In this document: positions 34,101-43,503 of the stretch, piece after piece
Position numbering within the stretch: the stretch's first letter is position 1
Layout: every line of letters begins with the position of its first letter
Source of the DNA: Acidicapsa acidisoli
GTDB lineage: Bacteria > Acidobacteriota > Terriglobia > Terriglobales > Acidobacteriaceae
Direction: 5' to 3'
Assembly (NCBI RefSeq): GCF_025685625.1
Contig: NZ_JAGSYI010000002.1
Location: forward strand, 124,001 to 188,000
DNA length: 64,000 nt
Made by a program: the position numbers and the translations under genes
Notes under the pieces: model-generated
The model's database searches: none
Told to the model about the DNA's origin: nothing
The model's input: only the letters and a program-made list of their open reading frames with translations

Positions 34101-36617
34101 TCAAGCCATCTGCGGACGAAGTGCGATTTTCTTTGTTGTAATGGTGAGTTTGGTCGGAGTCAGTTCCGGGCCATCCCAGCCTTCCTTGACTGCTTCGATG
34201 CGAATCTCTCCCGGATGTTTTGTGGACTGCAGGATTACCTGAGCGAGCCCGTTGAAGAGTGAGCGCTTCGGTTCTTTGTCGGACTGCAAGCAGTTGGGGT
34301 CGCCGTTGCCTACTCCGATGAGCTTCCCTGCCCCCGAGATCTTGAAGCCGATCAGGTTGCTTGCGGTCGGAACCGGGCGGCCATCTTTGTCTAGGGCTTC
34401 GACGCGAAGGATTGCGATGTCTTCGCCGTCGGCGTTGATCTCGGTTCGGTCCGCTGTTAGCCGGATGCTGACTGGGTCTCCGGTGGTTTCTCGCTTCTCG
34501 GTTAGGACGACTTTTCCATCCTTACTGCCGCGTGCTTCGATGCTTCCCGGTTGATATTTTGCAGTCCATTCGAGATGGCCAAGGTGCGGCACTTTCTGGC
34601 TGCCCGCGCTTACTCCGTTTACGAAGAGTTCGACTTCGTCGAGGTTGGAATAGACCCATATCTTAATTGGCTCGCCTTCCCTGCCGGTCCAATTCCAGTG
34701 GGGGAAAACATGTAATGCCGGTTCCTGGCCCCACCAGGCTTTGTAGTAGTAGAAGGTGTCTTTGGGAAAGCCGCACATGTCGATGATGCCGAACTGGGAA
34801 TTGATGGACGGCCAGCCGTAAGGCGTGGGTTCGCCGCGATAATCGAAGCCGGTCCAGGCAAATCCGCCTGCCATCCAGTCGCGGGTGCCGTAGAACTTCC
34901 ACCATTCCTCCGCGGTCTCGCCCCAGGGAACGACGCCGTCATACGAGTTGACTGTATTTCGGAGCGGGTCGGTTGAGTAGACGCCGCGCGTGGCGATGGC
35001 GCTGGAGGTTTCTGAGCCATAGACGGGACGCTTCGGGTTCTTCTTGTGGAATTCGTCGGGGAACTTGAGGTTGTAGTTGAAACCAATGATGTCGAAGGCC
35101 TCCGAGACGCCCTTTTCATTGTTGCCGTTAACGGCGGCGGAAACGACGCGTGTGGGGTCGAGTTCGTGACAGCGGCGGACCATGGTGGTTGCGATCTTTG
35201 CGCCCTGTTCGGCGAGCGGGTCTTGTAACTGCCACTCTTCGTTGCCGATGGACCAGATGATAATGGAGGGTGAGTTCCGATAGCGCTTGACCATGGCTTC
35301 GAGTTGGGCCAGACCTTCGGGATTGGAACTCATCTGGCGGGTTTCGCACATCATCATGACGCCGAGGCGATCACAGGCCTGGACCCACTCCGGCGTAGGC
35401 ATATTGTGGGAGGTGCGGACTGCGTTGCAGCCCATTTCCCTGAGTACGCCAAGGCGGAAATACTGCAGACGATCTGGCAATGCTGCGCCCACGCCGGCAT
35501 GATCCTGATGATTGCAGGTGCCCTGTATCTTGAGGGGCTTTCCGTTGAGAAAAAATCCCTTGTCCGCGTCAAAGACGGCCGTTCGGACACCGAAGTTGAA
35601 TTGCTCGGCATCGACGGACTTTCCGGCTGACTCAACAGTGACGATCGCGTTGTAGAGATTGGGTGATTCCGTGGACCACAAAGCTGGATTGGCGAGATTC
35701 GTGGTCGCTGTAAAGACCGCGGAGCCATCAGCTGTGATCGATTGCTGGGCTGCATCGGCAGTGGCGACGGTCTTGCCTTCTGTATCGAGGATCTTCCAAC
35801 TCACTTTGGCATTGGCAGCTATCGCACCAGCATTGCGGACTTCCGTTCCGAGACTGATGGTTGAGGAAGTGCCGTTGAGCGAGGCGCGGGCGTAGCTTTC
35901 AAACTTGCCGAGATAAACTGCGTCTGTTTTGGTCAACCAGACGTGGCGATAGATTCCGGCTCCTTCATAGAACCATCCGTCGCCGAAGCTGGCGTCCACG
36001 CGGGCGACGATGCAGTTCTTTGCGCCAACGGCGAGGAAGTCTGTGAGATCGAAGTGAAATGGAGCGTAACCATTGTCGTTTCGGCCGACGAAACAGCCAT
36101 TGACCCAAACCAGAATGTCGCGGAAGACACCGTCGAAGTCGATGGTGATTCGGCGGCCTGCATCCGATGCCGGAATGTCGAAGGTGCGACGGTACCATCC
36201 GACGCTGGTGTCAGGATAGCGGCGGCCGACGGGCTTGAATCCGTGCGAGTTCTGGACTTCGTCGTGAACAAACGGCAATTCAACGGCCCAATCGTGAGGC
36301 AGATCGAGTTCGCGCCACTTTGAATCGTCGAACTTGACTTTTGCGAACTCAAATTCTCCGGTCTTTGCAAAGTCCCCTTGACCGTTGCCGAAGGCGAGAT
36401 CTTTGGCCGGATCGATGGAGTTGCCGAATTGAAATTTCCAACCGAAATCAAAGAGGAGCTTTTCTCGGGGAGCGAGCGCCGGCAGTGCGGCGTCCGATGC
36501 GGCCGCAAGCGCGTCAGCACTAGCCCATGCTGAACGAACAATGAGAGACGATACACCAAAGGCGAGGCCGGACACGGCAGTCGAACGGAGCAGATTGCGA
36601 CGAGTGATGCTTGGCAC
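34101..36617 (-). CDS. Tat-exported glycoside hydrolase family 2 (beta-galactosidase-like)
   Basis: An 838-residue GH2 enzyme. I choose the GTG at 36617 because GGGAGGA lies 7 nt before it and a twin-arginine signal follows immediately (TRRNLLRSTAVSGLAFG, cleavage near SAWA). The sugar-binding domain has DLPHDWAVELPFV; the TIM barrel has GTCNHQDHAGVGAALPDRLQ, the acid/base in IIWSIGNEEWQ and the nucleophile in RPVYGSETSSA. A C-terminal beta-sandwich (RLTADRTEINADGEDIAILR) is typical of bacterial GH2. It probably acts on plant galactosides or related sugars in the periplasm. Confidence 0.92.
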   Translation of the reverse strand: MPSITRRNLLRSTAVSGLAFGVSSLIVRSAWASADALAAASDAALPALAPREKLLFDFGWKFQFGNSIDPAKDLAFGNGQGDFAKTGEFEFAKVKFDDSKWRELDLPHDWAVELPFVHDEVQNSHGFKPVGRRYPDTSVGWYRRTFDIPASDAGRRITIDFDGVFRDILVWVNGCFVGRNDNGYAPFHFDLTDFLAVGAKNCIVARVDASFGDGWFYEGAGIYRHVWLTKTDAVYLGKFESYARASLNGTSSTISLGTEVRNAGAIAANAKVSWKILDTEGKTVATADAAQQSITADGSAVFTATTNLANPALWSTESPNLYNAIVTVESAGKSVDAEQFNFGVRTAVFDADKGFFLNGKPLKIQGTCNHQDHAGVGAALPDRLQYFRLGVLREMGCNAVRTSHNMPTPEWVQACDRLGVMMMCETRQMSSNPEGLAQLEAMVKRYRNSPSIIIWSIGNEEWQLQDPLAEQGAKIATTMVRRCHELDPTRVVSAAVNGNNEKGVSEAFDIIGFNYNLKFPDEFHKKNPKRPVYGSETSSAIATRGVYSTDPLRNTVNSYDGVVPWGETAEEWWKFYGTRDWMAGGFAWTGFDYRGEPTPYGWPSINSQFGIIDMCGFPKDTFYYYKAWWGQEPALHVFPHWNWTGREGEPIKIWVYSNLDEVELFVNGVSAGSQKVPHLGHLEWTAKYQPGSIEARGSKDGKVVLTEKRETTGDPVSIRLTADRTEINADGEDIAILRVEALDKDGRPVPTASNLIGFKISGAGKLIGVGNGDPNCLQSDKEPKRSLFNGLAQVILQSTKHPGEIRIEAVKEGWDGPELTPTKLTITTKKIALRPQMA

Positions 36618-36832
36618 GGAGGGTTCCTCCCGGAGAACCGGAGTTGAATATTGGGTCGCCCCGGAAGATCGCCAGAGCCTGCGCGAATTGAATTCCTGGA
36701 GGGCGATCTGCAAGCAAACTATACAGCATGAAACTGTTCACTGTAAACGCTTTCACAGCCCTGGCCTTGAGCGCTGCTATCGGCTTTTTCGCGCGACGAA
36801 TCTGGTACACTCATGAAGATGGATTGACAGCC

Positions 36833-36920
36833 GGAGAGATGGCCGAGTGGCTGAAGGCGCACGCTTGGAAAGCGTGTTTACCGCAAGGTAACGTGGGTTC
36901 GAATCCCACTCTCTCCGCCA
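36833..36920 (+). tRNA. tRNA-Ser (anticodon GGA)
   Basis: An 88-nt cloverleaf with encoded CCA. The acceptor GGAGAGA pairs with TCTCTCC. The anticodon arm CACGCTTGGAAAGCGTG presents GGA. There is a long variable arm (TTTACCGCAAGGTAA), as in class II tRNAs, and the T-loop is GTTCGAATCCC. A TACACT -10-like box lies at 36806. The 3' end is the insertion point of the downstream island. Confidence 0.95.
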
Positions 36921-36922
36921 TT
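36901..36922. other. attL: 22-bp direct repeat at tRNA-Ser 3' end
   Basis: The last 20 bases of the tRNA gene plus TT (GAATCCCACTCTCTCCGCCA, TT) recur exactly at 55829-55850 in the same orientation. The following AT-rich ~20 bp is also similar. This is the usual footprint of site-specific integration into a tRNA gene by a tyrosine recombinase. Confidence 0.85.
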
Positions 36923-37648
36923 CTTTCTCATATTTATTTGATTTTCAACGTAAGGCATAGAATAAAAGCTGCTTAGTCGAATTCCATCTCTTCTCCAGAG
37001 TCTCCAGAATCTCTCCAATGCAGTCCTTTTCGATGGTTTTGCACGACAATAGACCACCTGCACGACAAAGCAACATCGAGCGCCGGGAAGATGCAAATCC
37101 GGACCCTTGACCTTCTTGTCAGCCCACAGCACATGACGGTTCAGGGACTTCCAATAAGCGGCCCCGGGAGCACGCATGCAGGCTGGTCTGTCCCTTCCGA
37201 ATCTGAGAGCTGGCAGCCGTGGAGGAAGTACATGGATTCCTGAAGAAAGCCGACGCCACAAACTTCCAGTTGACTTCCGGAGTCCCTCGTACATGAATGG
37301 ATTCACTGGGTTTGGATTGTTCCGGCGGCTGGAACCTCCTTATCAGGTATCGCCTACGTCAATCGCCACCTTGGTCTACTGGTTCAAGCAGTAGGCTAGA
37401 GCATGACCCATCCGGTTGGCTTGCGGCCGACCTGGGGATTCACGAACAGTGAAGCACCCTTCCCTTTTCAATCTGCCAACAAATCAAACCCTGCACGCTC
37501 GAACGTTTTGTATCTGGCAGTTTCCGCTTCCTTTGGCGCGGCCAGATTCTTTGTTGACTTTCTTCCAACTCCAAGCACAAACTGTTATCGGGCCGTCCGG
37601 CCCAGGGGGCGGTGGACGCCCCTGGGTGCAGCGAACGAAGTTCTGGGG
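36923..37648. other. Left end of the island, no gene supported
   Basis: About 725 bp next to the tRNA. Several frames are open but none has a ribosome site plus protein-like composition. It may be eroded island DNA. Confidence 0.4.
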
Positions 37649-37753
37649 TTACCGAAGCAACATTCGAAGTAGAACAACCAAGGCCAGCAGGAATCGCCAG
37701 TCAAGCACGACACTGCTAGCAACCGTGAGCCACCCGCCTCTTGGTTTGGGCAT
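37649..37753 (-). CDS. Possible 34-residue hydrophobic peptide
   Basis: An ATG at 37753 with an excellent Shine-Dalgarno (AAGGAGGTG, 8 nt upstream) opens a 34-codon frame: a short basic start (MPKPRGG) and then one membrane-length hydrophobic helix ending LLALVVLLRMLLR. It could be a small membrane peptide or a toxin-like peptide. A longer open frame crosses it on the other strand, so coding status is uncertain. Confidence 0.35.
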   Translation of the reverse strand: MPKPRGGWLTVASSVVLDWRFLLALVVLLRMLLR

Positions 37754-37932
37754 TCTGCCCACCTCCTTACCTCGACCGATCCGAAGACCGTTCCTGCGGT
37801 TTTCGGATCGATCGATATCGGAAGAGATCGACTCTACGTTGGTTGGCAAACGCCAAGTGAGTCGGAGCACATCATTCTGCAAGCACCGACAGAACCTGAT
37901 TTGGTCATCGGGTTGAATTCGATGAGGGAGAT

Positions 37933-38037
37933 ATGGCGATCATCACCGGAATATCGATAAAGTCCATGATTGAAAGCATCAAGCGAGATCTCAACAGCGC
38001 AACAGCTGACATCGAAGTCATTCAAATTAAGATGTAG
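37933..38037 (+). CDS. Possible 34-residue small protein
   Basis: Small frame starting MAIITGISIKSMIESIKRDL, rich in Ile/Ser/Lys with helical character. A GAGGGAG lies very close (2 nt) to the ATG, which is poor spacing. It is followed 12 bp later by another short frame. Unrecognised. Confidence 0.2.
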   Translation: MAIITGISIKSMIESIKRDLNSATADIEVIQIKM

Positions 38038-38049
38038 GCACTGTCTGAG

Positions 38050-38148
38050 ATGCACGATCCCTTATTCGAGCGTTATGAGGAATTGATCTTTGAAAACCTC
38101 GGGTTGCGCGGAGAGCTTGCTAAACGCCCCGCGGTTCCGACAGTGTGA
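38050..38148 (+). CDS. Possible 32-residue small protein
   Basis: Small frame starting MHDPLFERYEELIFENLGLR, acidic and helical in appearance. It may be an eroded gene start in the island. No clear ribosome site. Unrecognised. Confidence 0.2.
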   Translation: MHDPLFERYEELIFENLGLRGELAKRPAVPTV

Positions 38149-38206
38149 GGCGGTTGGGTACAGTTGGACTTGCTTCACGGCCGCGGGAAGACTGTTCCCA
38201 GCCAGT

Positions 38207-38521
38207 TCAGGATCGATCAAAGACGACCACCGAGTGACCTCTGCTCTGCCTGACGTTTGCCTGGATTACCGCCCACTGTTTGTCCTCTGCGTGATCCTTC
38301 GCTTTCTGCTTCCTGCGATTCAGCTCCCAGTCGACTGGGCCAGCCTGAAGGCCTTCACTGAACTTGGTGGGTCGGTAAATCCTCCCGTTGAATTTGGCAT
38401 TTAGCAAGCCGGACTGTAACTCTGAGTCAGCAGGAACAACAAGGCCCGGATTGCTCCCGGCCCATTGTGAGTAGTCAAGCTGCATTCCGACTATCCGGCA
38501 GAAGTTCCTGCCGCCAATCAT
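38207..38521 (-). CDS. Hypothetical island protein B (104 aa)
   Basis: Its ATG overlaps the stop of the upstream gene by 4 bp (ATGA), a strong sign of a real two-gene operon. The 104-residue product has SELQSGLLNAKFNGRIYRPT and a charged helical stretch ELNRRKQKAKDHAEDKQWAV. There is no signal peptide or membrane segment. I do not recognise a family. Confidence 0.6.
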   Translation of the reverse strand: MIGGRNFCRIVGMQLDYSQWAGSNPGLVVPADSELQSGLLNAKFNGRIYRPTKFSEGLQAGPVDWELNRRKQKAKDHAEDKQWAVIQANVRQSRGHSVVVFDRS

Positions 38522-38820
38522 CCTTCAGTTTGCGAACCCCTTTGAGCATAAGTGCTCCCTGGTGGAAGCTCGAGGACGCTGCAATTGACGCTCGACAAGA
38601 TGCTTCGATCGTTCCACAGTAAGCCAATCAGCCAAAGACCGCGTTCTCTGTTGCTCATGGCTTTCCACCTGGACAGAAGCTTCTCTGACCAGATGTTGTT
38701 CTCGCCGAACTCCTCGTCAAGGAAATCTAGCCAGGAACCGTTTGAAACATAATCTAGCGATTCCAGGAACATGTCCCGGATGAATCCCGGAGCTCTATTA
38801 CCCGGTAGTGTTGCTCTCAT
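38518..38820 (-). CDS. Hypothetical island protein A (100 aa)
   Basis: Starting at the ATG at 38820, with GGAG 7 nt upstream, it encodes 100 residues. The sequence is acidic and aromatic-rich: FIRDMFLESLDYVSNGSWLD, then FLDEEFGENNIWSEKLLSRW and a late GLWLIGLLWNDRSILSS. It looks like a compact soluble helical protein. It forms an operon with the following gene through a 4-bp overlap. Family unknown. Confidence 0.6.
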   Translation of the reverse strand: MRATLPGNRAPGFIRDMFLESLDYVSNGSWLDFLDEEFGENNIWSEKLLSRWKAMSNRERGLWLIGLLWNDRSILSSVNCSVLELPPGSTYAQRGSQTEG

Positions 38821-39150
38821 TGGTTTTCTCCATAAGGAAATTACCACTGAGTTTGATAGAGAGTGTTTGTTCTCGGGGCGACCCCGCTGGATACGCTCAA
38901 GTTCTTCCAGTCGTCACGATGAATCCGTGACTGCCGCACCATACCATGCCGCTAATCATCGACAGTGGTTAGCGTAATTGTACCCTGCGCGTCAGGCTCG
39001 GACCGGATTCCAGTCGCGCTCGGCGACGATGTGTCATCGAAGGGTGATTCGTGGTGAGATGCGTGTTTATGAGGACTTTTCTATGCGCAGCCGAAGCCTG
39101 CGCCGGAGGCGAAAGCCTGACGCTGGCGCGGCAGATTCTCCGGCAAGTAG

Positions 39151-39188
39151 GCCTTAACCTAGCGAAGGCCGAAAAAGCGGCAAAATAT
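39151..39188 (+). repeat. Left terminal inverted repeat (IRL) of the Tn3-family element
   Basis: It begins GCCTTAACCTAGCGAAGGCC and continues GAAAAAGCGGCA. It also encodes the last residues of TnpA on the minus strand (LFRPSLG, stop). It matches the outlying end at 51870-51907 at about 33 of 37 positions. Confidence 0.85.
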
Positions 39189-42163
39189 TCGCCTTCTGGT
39201 CAGCGGCTGGCCGCTTGAGCGGGAGGCACTGCCGCATATCGAGGGTGAAGGTGCCGTAGGGATTGACGTGCTGCCACTTGAGGGGCGAGAGGGCGCGGAG
39301 GTCTACTGCCGTGAGCCGATCCCGCCATTGTTCTTCCTCCAGCACCTGCTGAATCATGAGGGTATTCACGTAGACGAGGCTGATTTGCAGCAAATGCAGT
39401 GACAGCATGAGGATTTCCTGGTCTTCCAGCCTGTTGCTGGCGAACTCGCCGCCCTTCCCATAGAGGATGAAGTTGTTGGCGCTGTTCCAGTTTTTGATGA
39501 CCTGCAAGCCCTCGTGAATCTCCCGACGCAGCTGCTCCTGGCGGAGATAATCGCACAGGAAGATGGTTTTCAGGGCCTTGCCCAACTCGCACAGCGCCCT
39601 ATAGGTCGGATGCTGCACGTTGTTCTTGGTGAAACGTCGCAGGATGGATTCAGCATCCGCAGTCCCCAGGCGCAGAGCAGTCGTGAACTTGATGAGCTCG
39701 TCGTATTGCTGTTCGATGATCTCCCAATTGATTGGGCGGGTCAGGATCGGCTGCAGATTGGCGTATTTTTCCGGCGCACCACTTTGCGACCTATAAAGCC
39801 GCTGTTTCTTGAGGTTTTTCAAGCGTGGCAGAAGCTCAAACCCCAAAAGATCACTGAAAGCGAAACCGACTTCGCTCTGCCCATGAGTGTCCACGTATTG
39901 CTTCTCCACGTCCATCTCCGTGTCATGGCGCAGCACTCCTTCGATCATGGAGGAAACCTCTGAGGAAGAAGGCGATTTCAGTTGCGAGTAGATGCACGCT
40001 GAGTTCTTCTCGACGTGCCGATAGATCATGACGCCGCGACCGTTATAGCGCACGTGCCATTCAGTGATCAGGTTCTGGTCCCAGGCCCCAAACTGTTTCG
40101 AGTCCGAGGCACACGCCGTGGTTCCCTCGCCCCACAGCCTCGGATTGCGGGTGTGGAAGATAGCGTTGCATACTCTGGCGATTGCCGCTCTCAACTGTTC
40201 TTTCGTAATGTATCGCCGACGGATGTATTGCAAGTCGGCGTAGCCGTCCTCGCCTCCTCCACTGCACATTCGTTTGAGGCCGGCATTTGTTCCCAGGCCA
40301 TACAAACACAAAAGCAGGCGACGTTGCAGAAAGTCTCCATCAAGAACCTCGCGGGCACCAACCGTGCGAAACGCATCGGTAAAGTGGACGCGCAATTCCG
40401 TCTCCTTCAAGATGTCGAGCAGGTTTGTCATGGGCCAGCGTTCGACCAATGCAGCTGTTAATGCCACGATGTTGGACGGCTCGGGCAGCGCCTCCAGCGG
40501 CGACAAGACGATGCGTCCCTTGCTTTTTTTGGTGGGGACGATTTTGACTTGCTTGTCGGTTGGTAACTCAGTATCGAAGGCGGTGAGTGCGGCCTCCATC
40601 CGTGCGCGTATCTTTTGTACAAACGCTCCCGCATCACGAGGTTAGTTGAGCGCCGCGTAGTACTCGTCGCGACGCAGATCGAAATCCTGTGGCAGATCCT
40701 CGTCGGGGTTGCGAAAGCGATGCGCGCCCTTCGCCCATATTTCCTTGCAACGCACTTTTTCGCGCAATGCTGTCAGCACACACCACTCATAGGAGATGCG
40801 ATTGATCGCTCCCTCGTGCGCATCGTCCAGCACCAATTCTCGCCAATCGTCACTCACCACGCCGTCCAGCGGCACCTCCTCGCTTGTGGGAAACACTGCG
40901 GTCTTGCGATCGCGGTATTTGTAGAGCAGAGCCAGCGCATCCATCACCGGGCGATGCCGGTCGTTGTTGCACTGGAACGACAAAACCTCGACCAAAGCTG
41001 GCACAATGCGGCGGTAGTGATGGCTGTAAGATGCGCGCGTCACCACCTTCACCTGCCGTTCGTGCTTCTCGGCTGCCTCAACTTCCTGGATCAGTTCTTC
41101 CAGCGTTCTTTCGCCTACTGCGGGGTAGATTACGTCTTTCACGATCCCGTCTGGCTGGTCTTTGGCGGCTTTGGCGAGCTTGTACAGCAACCTGGCCTTG
41201 CCCACAACCTTCTTGGCAAATTTCAGAAGCTCGATGTCTACCTTCTCCTCTGCGCGCACGCCTACTCGGTGGGTTATGCGGATCAACAGTTCGACCAGGC
41301 TGTCTGTGATTTCCTTCTGTCGCTGCCAGCAGAGAGCGGCCAGCAGCGTATAACGGACTTCGGGTGGATGACGCCGCAACTCGCGAGGAGGTTCGCTGGC
41401 GGCGCGCTGGCGGTATTGTGTAACCAGCCTGGCGGGCACGCCGCGAAACAGTCCTTCCGGCAAATTCAGTGCACGCAGTTGCTGGAGCTTGGCGATTTCA
41501 TCCAGGACAGTCTCGACACTCACCGCACCGGCATCGTCTTTCACCGCGGCAAGCTCGGAGCGTATGGGAACAACGGCATCTGATCCACGTCGGCGGCACT
41601 CCCTGGGATCTGGGTGTTGACCAGAGCATCCAGGGCTTGGCGGGTGGCGGGCATAAGCTGCGCCGTGGCCTCCGCCACCATCCGTTCCTCACGCTGCCCA
41701 ACCGCCAGTCGCAAAAGACGGCGCATCCGCTCAGGTGACGGTGGTTCCAGACGCAGCGTGCGCAAATGGCCGTACGCTGCAATCTTGAATGCCTCCGCTT
41801 CTGGGTTGAATGAGGCGACCCGCTCTTTCAACCACGCAATAAAAGCCGGTTCATCTTCGGCATGGAAGAGCTGGAAACCGCAGTACTCTCGATCTGGGCG
41901 CGCTGATGGCGCTGAGTCCTCTCGCTCCATTCCTCTTCGAGGTATGCCCCCGGTGGCACACCGGTCTGGTTGGCCAAATGGAAAACGATCGTGGTTACAA
42001 CTTCCTCGCGGCGCTCTGGAAAGTGTCCTTCGAATTGAGACGTCTTGAGCAGAACAGCGAAGCTGAGCCGGGTAGCGCCAGCTTTATTGCCCAGCAAGGC
42101 GCGCTCTTCGCCGGAGAGTGTCCAGTGTTGGGCCAGCTCGTCTGGATGCCAGTCCTGCTTCAT
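39154..42163 (-). pseudogene. tnpA: Tn3-family transposase tnpA, broken by two frameshifts and a stop
   Basis: About 1,000 codons, full family length, but interrupted. The N-terminus runs from the ATG at 42163 (MKQDWHPDELAQHWTLSGEE) to a frameshift near 41,895. The second piece runs to another frameshift near 41,560-41,640. The third ends at an in-frame TAA at 40642 and the same frame resumes at once (EYYAALN, stop, [13 protein letters not shown]). The last piece keeps the catalytic core: Asp in [12 protein letters not shown], Asp in [20 protein letters not shown], and Glu in [17 protein letters not shown]. The element cannot transpose on its own unless helped in trans. Confidence 0.9.
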
Positions 42164-42249
42164 CGGCTACAAACACTCCCCGGCGCGATCGCAGGAGCGG
42201 TGGGGAATCCTGGTTTCGCAGTGGGTTGATTCGGCTGGTAGCCAATATA

Positions 42250-42330
42250 GATGGCCAAATGGGAGATGGCCAAGTAGAATTGTCTTTCGCGCTTCTTGGC
42301 CACATGGTTACAACTTGGCCAAGTGGCGTA
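42250..42330. promoter_or_regulatory. Candidate resolution site (res) upstream of tnpR
   Basis: Four copies of a TGGCCAA/TGGCCA-type motif occur within ~70 bp (around 42252, 42266, 42297 and 42315), some in inverted pairs such as TTGGCCAAGTGG. The location between divergent tnpA and tnpR is where Tn3 elements carry res. Motifs are seen; function is inferred. Confidence 0.5.
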
Positions 42331-42352
42331 TACCCAACTTGACCGCCCGCCT

Positions 42353-42985
42353 ATGAAAATCGCCCGAATCTACCTCCGAGTCTCCACCGATGATCAAGAT
42401 CTTACTCGCCAGACCGAAATCGAGCACAGTACCCGCACTGCCGGCTTTTATGTCGCCGGGGTCTACCGCGAGAAGGCCTCGGGGGCCCGCGCCGACCGGC
42501 CAGAACTGCTGCGCATGATCGCCGACCTCCAATCAGGCGAGGTTGTCGTCGCCGAAAAGATCGACCGGATCAGTCGGTTGCCACTGGCTGAGGCTGAGAA
42601 ATTGGTCGCTTCGATCAGAAGCAAGGGTGCCAAGCTGGCAGTTCCGGGCGTCGTAGACCTATCGGACCTCGCGGCAGAGGCTCACGGAGTTGCACGAATA
42701 CTTCTGGAATCTGTGCAGGAGTTGTTGCTGAAACTGGCTCTGCAAATGGCCAGAGACGACTATGAAACTCGCCGAGAACGGCAACGCCAAGGGGTACGAC
42801 TCGCCAAGATCGCTGGCAAATACATGGGTCGTATCCCTGACACTACTGCCCACCACCGCATCATCGCGCTACGCACCGCCGGCCAGACAATCAAGCAAAC
42901 CGCAGCTCTAACCGGGTGCAGCCTCAGCCAGGTCAAGCGCATCTGGGCACTGCGTCTGGCAACCGCCAGACCTGCCGAGGAATAA
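42353..42985 (+). CDS. tnpR: Serine resolvase TnpR
   Basis: A 210-residue serine recombinase. The catalytic domain starts MKIARIYLRVSTDDQDLTRQ with the nucleophile Ser in RVSTDDQ, followed by YREKASGARADRPELLRMIA, EKIDRISRLPLAEAEKLV, and a C-terminal helix-turn-helix ending TGCSLSQVKRIWAL. The ATG at 42353 is used because the frame upstream is outside the conserved region. It resolves cointegrates at res. It appears intact, unlike tnpA, and its stop lies a few bases from the right end repeat. Confidence 0.92.
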   Translation: MKIARIYLRVSTDDQDLTRQTEIEHSTRTAGFYVAGVYREKASGARADRPELLRMIADLQSGEVVVAEKIDRISRLPLAEAEKLVASIRSKGAKLAVPGVVDLSDLAAEAHGVARILLESVQELLLKLALQMARDDYETRRERQRQGVRLAKIAGKYMGRIPDTTAHHRIIALRTAGQTIKQTAALTGCSLSQVKRIWALRLATARPAEE

Positions 42986-43020
42986 CATAAGTTGCTTTTT
43001 GGCCTTCGCTAGGTTAAGGC
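42983..43020 (-). repeat. Internal terminal inverted repeat (IRR) of the Tn3-family element
   Basis: Read inward, it begins with the same 20 bases as the left end and then AAAAAGC, with one base fewer in the A-tract. Similarity fades after about 27 bases, so it is a weaker partner of the left end than the copy at 51907. Confidence 0.8.
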
Positions 43021-43193
43021 GTTTCAGGAAGGGTGAGATGAAACGTGCTTCCGTTTGCGGTCGGCAAGACCGCAAACGTAAACCAATACTCAGCGATCAA
43101 TCGAACTGAGCGAAGGAATTGGTCGAAATCGATAGGCTTGATGATGTACGAGCTACAGCGCAGCTTGTGCAGTTTCAGAATCTCTTCTTCCAT
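43014..43193 (-). pseudogene. C-terminal fragment of a response-regulator receiver, cut by the transposon end
   Basis: From about 43193 the minus strand encodes the end of a CheY-like receiver: LHKLRCSSYIIKPIDFDQFL then RSVRLIAEYWFTFAVLP. The KP motif and the following helix match Rcp1-type receivers. The reading frame ends on a TAA supplied by the transposon repeat. The N-terminal half with the phosphorylated Asp is absent from both flanks of the transposon. Confidence 0.7.
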
Positions 43194-43503
43194 CTGCAGT
43201 TACCTCTATGGATACGATAGTCCTGCCTCTTCATGGAGAATGTAATATACGTCACTCTTTCTCTGTGACTTGCGTCGCATCGTAATCACCGGTTTTCAGT
43301 GCAATCTGAAAGTAAATAACAACCAACTAATATCAACAGCTATTGTGTACCGTGGTCGAAGCACTGGGAGGTTTCAAATCATTCTGCGCCTTGCTGCAAC
43401 GGTTCATCGTGGCCGGAGATGTGCGAAAGAAGGATACGTCTCCATTCGGCTCGGCAATTGCCGTTCAATGACACGCTCACGCTCACCATTGCGACCGGAT
43501 AGC
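43194..43503. other. Noncoding gap
   Basis: About 310 bp between the receiver fragment and the end of the phosphotransacetylase-like gene. No gene or repeat is supported. Confidence 0.4.

Larger units (their letters stand above)
39151..43020. mobile_element. Tn3-family transposon, decayed (tnpA-, tnpR+)
   Basis: A 3.87-kb unit with inverted ends, GCCTTAACCTAGCGAAGGCC at 39151-39170 and its reverse complement at 43001-43020, followed in both cases by an A-rich AAAAAGC. Inside are a broken Tn3 transposase, a res-like region and an intact resolvase. No 5-bp target duplication is seen (AGTAG on the left, GTTTC on the right), so the flanks have been rearranged. Confidence 0.85.

Noticed and set aside
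37316-37345. Sequence resembling the 3' end of 16S rRNA (gcggctgga, acctcctta)
   Set aside because: Only about 18 bases resemble it, with a 2-nt deletion, and nothing upstream matches rRNA, so it is most likely chance.
43052-43078. Hairpin gtttgcggtc/gaccgcaaac
   Set aside because: It lies within the receiver fragment's coding sequence and has no T-run, so it is not called a terminator.
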